This document shows, piece by piece, positions 56,079 through 64,000 of a stretch of 64,000 bases of DNA. Origin of the DNA: Medicago truncatula (lineage: Eukaryota > Streptophyta > Magnoliopsida > Fabales > Fabaceae); NCBI RefSeq assembly GCF_003473485.1, contig NC_053043.1, positions 19,780,001-19,844,000 of the forward strand. The letters run 5' to 3'. Positions within the stretch are counted from its first letter, which is position 1. The number at the start of each line of letters is the position of its first letter. The position numbers and the translations under genes were made by a program. A model generated the notes under the pieces. The model was not told the DNA's origin. It was given only the letters and a program-made list of their open reading frames with translations, and ran no database searches.

Positions 56079-57455
56079 AAATTGATGTGTATACATGTTG
56101 TTTGGCTGAGAAACATATGTAAAAGACGAAAATATTTTTCACCGGTTGCAGTTAACTACCGAGGAAAACCTCGGCAATTAACTACGGAGGAAAAGCAATT
56201 TTCAAAAATAAATCTCCTTCGACACTTAAGTACCGAGGAGTTGTTTCTAGCTTTTTAAAATCAAGTCTAATGGGCAAGTTAGCAACTATTGTTTCTTCCA
56301 GTTTTTATTTATTTATTATTATCATGTTATAGGTAAGTTAGCAATTATCAATCTCCATATGCAACATGTGAGGCGCACAAAAATTAAAATTTCAATAATT
56401 ATTCCATTATTTTTGTTTTTGTAGGCGTCTGCAATGTATTTTCTTAAAGTTTAAACTATTTTTTGGTGAATTCTTAAAGTTTAAGAATTTTAAATGCTAA
56501 TTAAATTTAGGCTTAATTACATTTTTGGTCCTCTAACTATTTAGTTGGTATCGGATTGGTCCTCTAACTAAAAATTGATTTATTTTGGTCCTCTAAGTTT
56601 CTCATCGTTACTACATTTAGTCCTTTATGTTAGTTTTATTCAAATAAACGTTCGGGTTTGTGTTATATGGGTACCTGACCTCCTATTTCACACATACATA
56701 TGAACCATAACAGTTACCAATAATATCGGTCACTATTTAATCATAATTCTTAACAAGGAATATGACCAAAATGATGCTAATAAATAAAGTTAGAGGACCC
56801 ACATAACACAAACCCTAACGTTTATTTGAATAAAACTAACAGAAAGGACTAAATGTAGTAACGGTGAGAAACTTAGAAGACCGAAATAAATTAATTTTTA
56901 GTTAGAGGACCAATCCAATACCAACTAAATAGTTAGATGACCAAAAATGTAATTAAGCCTTAAATTTACATGGACATATGCAATCTAAATATCACACAAA
57001 TTGAAGGTACATGAATTGAAATCCAAAATAAATTAATGTAAATATTTGTAAAAGATGTTTTTCCAAAATGCAAAGTGGGTGGAGTATGAAGGAAAGATTG
57101 TTTGTGAGAAAAAGCAATTCATGTTACACATAAAGTGAATTATTACAACCACCGATTCAACTCAATATTTAATTTGATTAGATTGAATAAACCTCTAGTT
57201 ATCTAGAATAAATGGGAGAAGACAAGAAAAGAGGGAGACCAAGGAGAGAGACAAACGGTAATTAAAAGGCCAGAAACAACTCCTCGGTACTTAAGTGCCG
57301 AAGGATTATTAATTTTTTTTTGAAAATTGCTTTTTCTCGGTAGTTAACTGCAACCGGTTTTATTTTTCCTCGGCAGTTAACTATCGAAGAATATTTTTGT
57401 CTTTTACATGTGTTTCTCAACCAAACAACATATGTATGCAACAATTTTCAATTTT
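56079..57455. mobile_element. Terminal-inverted-repeat transposon remnant with nested Mutator MITE
   Basis: The left arm (56079-56265) contains TGTTGTTTGGCTGAGAAACA, GGTTGCAGTTAACTACCGAG and CACTTAAGTACCGAGGAGTT. The right arm (about 57265-57455) is its inverted copy. Arms are about 190 bp, of a length typical of MITE-like or deletion-derived DNA transposons. No transposase remains. A second element (56510-56959) inserted between the arms later. Confidence 0.75.
56510..56959. mobile_element. Mutator-type MITE, 9-bp target-site duplication
   Basis: GGCTTAATTACATTTTTGGTC at the left is inverted at the right (GACCAAAAATGTAATTAAGCC). The exact 9-bp repeat TTAAATTTA lies at 56501-56509 and 56960-56968. 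Inverted similarity extends deep into the 450-bp element. Confidence 0.9.
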
Positions 57456-59020
57456 AATTGGATGTTTGCAACAAAAAAAAAAACAGTTAATATGAATCAA
57501 ACTCAATTAGCATTATCCTCTAAAACAAGCCTTAATTATCATTGGGTTTAATAACTATAAAGTGGCTCTATAAAGAAATATCACAAAAATGTATAATTAT
57601 ATTTAATCATCTTATCTTGTAGGTGTATAAATACTATAGGTAAAGTTATATTCATCGTTTTTTAACTTAATTTTAGATAACGATTTCGTCATTTATCATT
57701 TTTCAATCCACTTTAACATTAAAAACTCATCGAAATAAAACCATATATATAAATCTTAAAAAAAATCATACAAATTGATCAAAAGGACAAAAATGACATG
57801 AAAAAATATAAATGAAAAAATCGTAACTTAAAATTAAATTAAGGGACGACGCAAGCAATTTTGCCAGTAATTTGATTCTCAAAGTCTCTGTATTTATCGT
57901 ATCAAGATAGTGCAAATAATATCATAGAAAAGACAGTGAAACATGACTAGATACCTTCCTAAAAATTGTTTACAATACCTCCAGAGTTATCAAACCAATT
58001 AATTATAATTTATCTTTTGACAAATTAATCATAATCTCTCAATCAAATAGAGAACAAGTTTCCTATATTTTATTAAGTTATACACTTATATATAGGAACC
58101 AAGCAATTGAGTAATTCCTGTATATAGACAATATTGCTTTTCAAAATAGTAATTACATTTATCTTTTCCTTTTTCCTTCATAATAAAAAATTAAAATGAG
58201 ACGTCTTTCCTCTAAATTCAATTGTTTTTACAAACTTCTGTCTTCATTTTTTTCTATAAATTTACAAGATATAATTATTTTATGGTACGATAACATTTTC
58301 GTTAAAACAAGGATGCGTGATAGTTGAAATTGTGTAAGGAGCTACGTTTGCGTGAATATCACTTCACATCATATTACTAACCATCCCTAGCTCCAAATTA
58401 AAAAATCGATCCGACCATTTATCTGATTATTATTCAGCATCTCAATCATCCTATGTGGCCATATGTATATTTCCAATAGTACAATTTCTGATATGGCCCA
58501 AATAAATCAGTGTCTACAGTACCAACGGGGTTTAATCTAGCAGAAGATGTTAGAATCTCCTGCAACATAACAAACTAAAGTTGAATTTAACCTGAAAATA
58601 TACTTACATTTAATGTTTGATAATGCATAGAATAAGATTATCTTTAGAGAAAGAGACCCTTAAAATACTAGGACAAAAAAAAATAGCGTCGATCATCATA
58701 AAATTATAAGTGACGTATATGAAAAAATCTACTAGAAATTTTACTTTAGGAAGTATTAATATGTATGGAAAAGGATGACAAGACCATCACCAAACACAGA
58801 AGAAAGGAAAAAAAAAAAAACTAAAAGCCTCTAGAAATCATGACAATGCTCGTTTTTTTATATTTATTCAATGACAACGGTTCGTATCAACAAACAATAG
58901 AGGAAGCGAGACAAAAAGTAAAATAAAATCAGAAATTTAACTAGAATTATCCATATGTAAATCATATTTGGCTAAATTATCAAACTATTCTATTGACTTC
59001 ACAGAAAATATGAGACAATA
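57456..59020. other. Intergenic AT-rich sequence
   Basis: I see no gene or defined repeat. Confidence 0.4.
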
Positions 59021-59032
59021 AGTAATGCTTAT

Positions 59033-59233
59033 AACCCAGTGGTTGGTTTGAGATCTTGGAGTTTGCTCCTCCAAAGGTCTTAAGTTCGATTCCTTTTAGT
59101 GTCAATTTTGATGGACTAAGTCTATACAGAGCTTGCTCTGGCTTTAAACAGGGCCCCCGCAAGTGGGCGGTGAGATTGGTCCTCTCAAATTAATCGATTC
59201 TTGGATCGATACTGAGTTTTAAAAAAAAAAAAG
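59033..59233 (+). mobile_element. Au-type SINE, plus strand, 12-bp target-site duplication
   Basis: AACCCAGTGGTTGGTTTGAG (A box), AGTTCGATTCC (B box), CTATACAGAGCTTGCTCTGG, GCAAGTGGGCGGTGAGATTG and the terminus GATACTGAGTTTT plus a 12-A tail follow the Au SINE pattern. The exact 12-bp repeat AGTAATGCTTAT is at 59021-59032 and 59234-59245. Confidence 0.9.
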
Positions 59234-59245
59234 AGTAATGCTTAT

Positions 59246-60955
59246 CTCATTAACTAGCAAGAAACAATGATACCTAAGGCTACACTCATTTAACACCAAT
59301 CCCACATTCACCTTCCAATCATACTCAATATCAATGGCTCTAAAGCCTCAACCAAAGATGGTTACTATATATGTAGGCACTCCGTATTGATATTTCTATT
59401 TTAACACGAAAAATAGAATTAGATAGCCGATTTTTCGTATCATTAATTAGTAGAAATTCTAGTTATGTGATCAATTAGTTAATCTACCAAACCTTGATTT
59501 GAGCGAAAAATAACATTAGGACTCTTTCTCCATATAATTCAAACACATGCAAACCAAATGATGATTAGCCTCTCAACTAACAAAGTCTCATCTATATTCT
59601 ATGCAAAACTATTGTCTGTTTCCAATACACCCTCTCAAGTTCAATATTATTGGACTAAGCGAGTGAGTGTAAACGGTGTGTGACCTTAAATAGATTAGCT
59701 CTAGAATAAATACTAGCTTTTGAATATAATTTTAATAATTATAATCAAAATATTGTATTTTCAACTACATCATGATTTAAATGTAACCAAAAATAAGCAG
59801 GAGAAAAATATTATTCAATTGCCTAATTGATACACAACATATGTCCGGCAGAACGAAGATAAATTGTTAATTATTTCAGGAAGTGATGCACCCACTGAAT
59901 TATGTGGTTGGGCAGATTTAGCATAAACTTCTTAGATTATTATAAGTAGAGTTGAACTTTTTAACACTAAAATTGACAACAACGAAAATGGAGGGAGAGG
60001 AGTTAGGTAGCGTATGAAGGACTAATTATTTTCTTTGCCGTGAAAATTGCGTAGTGGACCGTATTCGTGGTACATACATATTGATTTGTGTTGTGGGCTC
60101 CTAAGTCGTGTTCTCCTCTACCAATTGAGATTTAGCTTTTCAACCTTATATAATAGAGCAAATTAACCATCAGTACTGATGTGGACTACTGCAATACATG
60201 GGGATAAGGCTGAAAGTTGTCAAGTACATATCTGTTTTTTTCTAAGAGGAAACAAAGATGGGAAAAAAGATAATCTATCATACCAACCAAATAAAAAATG
60301 GTTGATACTTGTTCTTGTGAGATTTGGTTAGATTGCATGAGATGGGGTATGGCTTGCTCCCATTCAACACTTTGCTCTTGGTGTGTCCACCACCTACTCT
60401 TTCATTCTGCTGTTGGTTTCTGCTATATCCACACATAGCCAACGGCCTTTGTGTGAACTAGTACATACTATACATTTATAATTATAAACGCACCATACTA
60501 CAATTTTTTTTTTGAATAAATAAACGCACCATACTACATAAAATTACATAATTCTCTTTTTTAATGTGATGGATTGACTTTAGTTAATATTTTTATATGC
60601 AAAAGTGACATTGATTTCTTATGTGTGGGATAATATGGATTGGATTAGATCAAACTAGGTATATAACGCGTGCAACGATTAATTTTTTTATAAGTTTATT
60701 GGAAACGACAATTTTGAAAGTTCTATTGAACTATTATTTTTTTTAAAAACATCAATATTAAAATAGTTTTAAACTTTTTTCATCATAAAGTGAAAGAGGT
60801 ATTTTAAAAAATGGTGATGCTAAGTGTGTCCTTAGGGCAATGGTTAAGGAAACCAAAACAAGAAAGTTTGTATTGAATTCAACAATTTTTTAACTTTTAA
60901 AAAGTCAAATCTATCACAAAATAACACTCCAAAATAGAAATGTAAGAATGACAAA
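59246..60955. other. Intergenic AT-rich sequence
   Basis: There are no recognisable genes. A short duplicated phrase, AAACGCACCATACTACA, occurs at 60487 and 60522. Confidence 0.4.
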
Positions 60956-60959
60956 ATAA

Positions 60960-62050
60960 CCTTGAAATGCGAACTCTTAAGTATTTTCACTCCGTGCTCT
61001 TGGGGCGTCGTCGCCATAATTATTTGCAATCCATTGTTGTTGATGGGGCTGTGGTGGAGGGAGTTCATCCGTTCGTCAAGCAGGTTTTTCCCACTTTGCG
61101 ACTCATTTTAAGAGAGGTGGGATGGATAGAATAGCTTTGCACAACTTGCCGTTTCAGACTCTGAGGAATGCGGAGGGTGGGGGCCTTACGCGACCTTTTA
61201 CAGCTGAAGATGTTAAGGCAGTTGTGTGGGATTGTGATAGTTTTAAAAGGTCCGGATGGGGTGAATTTTGGTTTCTTCAAGGAATTATGGGCTGATTTGA
61301 AACATGATATTTTGCGCTTTATGGTGGAGTTCCACTGTAATGGGAAATTGTCAAGGGGTATTAATTCAAATTTTATTGCGCTTATTCCTAAAATTGACAA
61401 CCCTCGGAAATTGAATGACTATCGACCGATCTCGTTGGTGGGAAGCATTTATAAAGTTTTGGCGAAGGTTCTTGCTAATAGATTGCGCCAAGTGATCGGT
61501 ACGGTGGTGTCGAAAGAGCAGTAAGCTTTTGTTCGTAATAGACAGATTCTTGACGGAATTCTGATTGCAAATGAGGTGGTGGATGAAGCATCCAGATTTA
61601 ATAAGGAACTTTTGTTGTTCAAGGTGGATTTTGAAAAAGCGTACGACTCGGTTGACTGAGGGTATCTGGATGCGGTCATGGAGAGGATGTCGTTTCCTGT
61701 TCTTTGGAGGAAGTGGATTAAGGAATGTGTCTCGACTGCAGCAGCCTCGATCTTGGTTAATGGCAGCCCAACTGACGAGTTTCCTTTAGAGGGGGGGTTG
61801 CGCCAAGGAGATCCTCTCTCCCTTTTTTTTTTTTTTTGTTGGCTGCTGAGGGGTTGAATGTTATTATGAAGTCCGTGGTTGTGAGAAATATTTTTGAAGG
61901 CTTTAAAGTCGGGGCGTCTTCCTCCATGTCTGTTTCTCATCTTCAGTTTGCTGACGATACGTTGTTTCTTGGAGTGAAAAGTTGGGCGAACGTCCGGGCT
62001 ATGTGAGCGGTTTTGGTTTTGTTTGAGGCTATATCTGGTTTGAAAGAGGC
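60960..62050 (+). pseudogene. LINE (L1-type) reverse transcriptase remnant
   Basis: Across three frames the region reads through RT blocks in order: SIVVDGAVVEGVHPF; KGPDGVNFGFFKELW; SNFIALIPKIDNP with LNDYRPISLVGSIYKVLAKV; AFVRNRQILDGILIANEV; LLFKVDFEKAYDSVD; GLRQGDPLSL; and HLQFADDTLFLG with the FADD catalytic box near 61947-61958. In-frame stops lie at 61522-61524 and 61657-61659, a T-run (61818 onward) disrupts the frame after the GLRQGDP block, and a frameshift lies near 61240. The upstream endonuclease and downstream zf-RVT/RNase H parts are missing, so it is a dead internal fragment. Confidence 0.9.
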
Positions 62051-62129
62051 ATATCTTCTTCATATTCATTGTAACTAAAATATTCAACACACTTAAGTTT
62101 TCTAACTTCCTATATTTTTTTTCATCAAG

Positions 62130-62288
62130 ATGTTTAATGACATGAGAACGACTATGATTTCAAACCGCTGCAAGGAGGCATTTGCAAACATCTCCGCAAG
62201 ATCTATGATCACAATGACTAGACAATTTCGATTGAACAATCGGATTTTAGTGAAACATGAAGGAGTTAATGTCTCAAGTGTTCTTGAG
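62130..62288 (+). other. Possible unassigned coding exon
   Basis: An ATG-initiated frame of 53 codons (MFNDMRTTMISNRCKEAF onward) ends at a good donor, GAG|GTTAGT. A further stretch at about 62967-63012 (VAFDDVPGRGTIR) ends near GGTAAGTG. I do not recognise either and the link between them is a guess. They may be remnants of a transposon-borne gene. Confidence 0.2.
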
Positions 62289-62349
62289 GTTAGTATACAC
62301 TTTTGTTTAAGGCTTGTTGTTTTTCTATATAAAATTTATATGCTTTGAT

Positions 62350-63350
62350 TGGTTATTTTAATATATAATCCTTGGAATATGGATATGTGTGTGCGGAATT
62401 AATGTAGTTTTTATGTTTTTTATGAGGTGGATAGAAGAAAACATACATGATAACCTAGTGTTTGTTTGGTTGCATGGTGGGTGCACCAAAACACACGTTT
62501 GTGTCAATTGAACGTGATTTCATCTTAATAATCATGGTAAATTACACTCACCTTCATTGAGGTATGATTGTATCAAACATGTATTAGTAGTTTCTAGAGT
62601 CAAAGCAAAAACTATGCATTGCAATAACTTCGATTGTAGCCTCACCATTTGATTCCAAAGAAAAAGAAAAAGGCATCGCAAATTGATTAAAAGTGAAAAC
62701 TACTTTTCTTCTTTTACAATACACATATGTGCTCTACCAAAATGAAATTTCGCACACCCATGTGTACCAAGGAGTTTTTCAAAAAACATATTTATAATCG
62801 ATCCATGCAACTGTTTTTAACTAGTGTGGAATTGAACGATCAAGAGATTTTTTTAAAAGGATAGACTCAAAATAAACACACAACAAAACACTAAAAAGGG
62901 TGTATCCTTTTCACCTTTGTTTACAATTTATTATTACAGTAGTTTCACGTGGAACAAGAAAAATTTCATAGAAGGTCGCTTTTGATGATGTTCCTGGTAG
63001 AGGCACTATAAGGGTAAGTGTAAACTTTTTTTTTGTCAAGAAGTTATGATTTAATTAGTATGTTCTGTCGGTATACATTTATTTTACATAAGTGTATCTA
63101 TTAATCGACTTAGCAACACATCATTGAATGTACATGTAAAATTCGTTCAAAAAAAGAATGTATGTGTAAACTAATTATACACCGATAAAATATACTAATT
63201 AAATTTTTTAATTAATACATTATGTGGTATACTTAATTTTTTTATTAAAAGAAAATCTAAGAAACTTCGCCTTCTTTCCTCTATAGTCTTCAACTCTTGA
63301 TACCCATTCAAATTTTTGGTGAGAAGTGGTGGTCGTGAAGGATCACTCGA
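62350..63350. other. Intergenic AT-rich sequence
   Basis: Apart from the weak exon-like stretch near 62967-63012 I see nothing definable. Confidence 0.4.
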
Positions 63351-63359
63351 TTCAACATT

Positions 63360-63465
63360 TGGGCTTATAAGATAGTAAAAGAGTCAACACATTTGGGCTT
63401 ACAGAGTTTGTTAAGACAGCCCAACTAACAGTCAAGCCCGGTTCATTTTTTCGGTTCGGCCCGTA
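63360..63465 (+). promoter_or_regulatory. Cluster of TGGGCY (site II-like) elements upstream of the edge gene
   Basis: TGGGCT occurs at 63360 and 63394, and AGCCCA at 63418; two further GCCCG motifs follow (63435-63460). Such clusters are common in promoters of broadly expressed plant genes. They lie 170-270 bp upstream of the ATG at 63630. Confidence 0.45.
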
Positions 63466-63629
63466 GTAAAATGAACGTAATTTGCCGTTTACTAACGCGA
63501 GTGAAGAAGATATACGCTACAATACTTACATTGTCGGAGAAGGAATAAAAAATTGGTTCAGTTCACGTTTCAACATTCAACTACAGTTTCAATTAAGCAT
63601 TTGGTTTTGCTCAAATTCAACATTGAGAG

Positions 63630-64000
63630 ATGGAGATCGAGCTCAATGACTTGATCACCGATCTTCAATCTCTCAATCAATCCCTTCCAGATCCATCTTT
63701 TCGCGATGCCTTCCTTAAGGTAATTCCACTTTTTTTCTTCTTCTTCTCAATTATTCAATTATCCATGATCCAACCAATTCTGCATGCATTTTTTATTGTA
63801 ATGAAATTCAAAATTAAATTGATTTTCTATGATAATTACATTTATCTATAATGTACAATGATTTCTGCTTAGAATTAGCTTGACTTGATTCGATTTCTAT
63901 CTTTTGATTTGAAGATTCAATCACACGTTGAACATATTGCTGATCTTGTTAGGCTTTACGAGCACTTCCCATGGCTAATGTTGGGCTGGTTGAGTAGTGC
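63630..64000 (+). CDS. 5' exons of a gene resembling UBA5 (UFM1-activating enzyme), partial
   Basis: Exon 1 (63630-63719) encodes MEIELNDLITDLQSLNQSLP and ten more residues, ending AAG|GTAATT. Exon 2 begins at 63915 after GAAG and runs off the window (IQSHVEHIADLVRLYEHFPW). The first about 43 residues, an acidic helical N-terminus with a -L-S-VE-IA-L- pattern, resemble the start of plant UBA5-type E1 enzymes, which activate UFM1. The catalytic ThiF domain would lie outside the window. The residues after LVR do not match what I expect for UBA5 (a basic RRSKV-type stretch), so a different exon boundary or another protein is possible. Confidence 0.4.

Noticed and set aside
58980-59162. 60-codon minus-strand frame
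   Set aside because: It is the reverse strand of the Au-type SINE at 59033.
61065-62090. Minus-strand frames of 111 and 213 codons
   Set aside because: They are antisense to the LINE reverse transcriptase remnant.

Overview
This is a plant nuclear window: AT-rich, with compact intron-containing genes using GT-AG splicing and a dense layer of small transposons. The repeats (an Au-type SINE, short tRNA-derived SINEs, many 9-bp-target-site Mutator-type elements whose ends read roughly TTTGGTCCCTGCAAATAT) and the protein matches point to a papilionoid legume, most likely Medicago or a close relative. That assignment is inference. Nothing in the window is bacterial or viral.

Seven host loci are supported. 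On the + strand, two copies of a peroxisomal hot-dog thioesterase of the DHNA-CoA type (6701-8660 and 21198-22691) flank a SET-domain methyltransferase of the SDG41 type (15314-19794). Between the first copy and the SET gene a small membrane protein lies on the minus strand (10501-11512). Further right on the minus strand are an intronless germin-like protein (31270-31899), an unrecognised conserved plant protein in four exons (36676-38249), and an F-box/Sel1/MYND-type protein in three exons (41960-43176). The first two exons of a gene resembling the UFM1-activating enzyme UBA5 enter at the right edge (63630 onward). These are independent housekeeping or defence-type genes, not a cluster acting together.

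The rest is mainly transposon sediment, and many insertions can be delimited from target-site duplications read directly in the sequence. There are two Helitrons with the same termini (4236-5328 minus; 48726-51723 plus); the second carries a B3 DNA-binding-domain gene fragment and a nested Mutator MITE. Two Mutator-type elements carry gene-like cargo, one of them ankyrin repeats. A truncated CACTA element retains the transposase-associated domain. Two LINE fragments, a possible LTR, several SINEs (one only 38 bp), an 800-bp foldback element and many Stowaway-, hAT- and Mutator-type MITEs complete the picture.

The points most worth following are: the second thioesterase copy, whose exon 2 donor reads GA instead of GT while exon 3 stays open; the B3-carrying Helitron; the germin-like protein lacking one conserved cysteine; the F-box protein whose MYND finger is cut off; and the long foldback at 43544-44346. 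No previously undescribed multi-gene system is evident.
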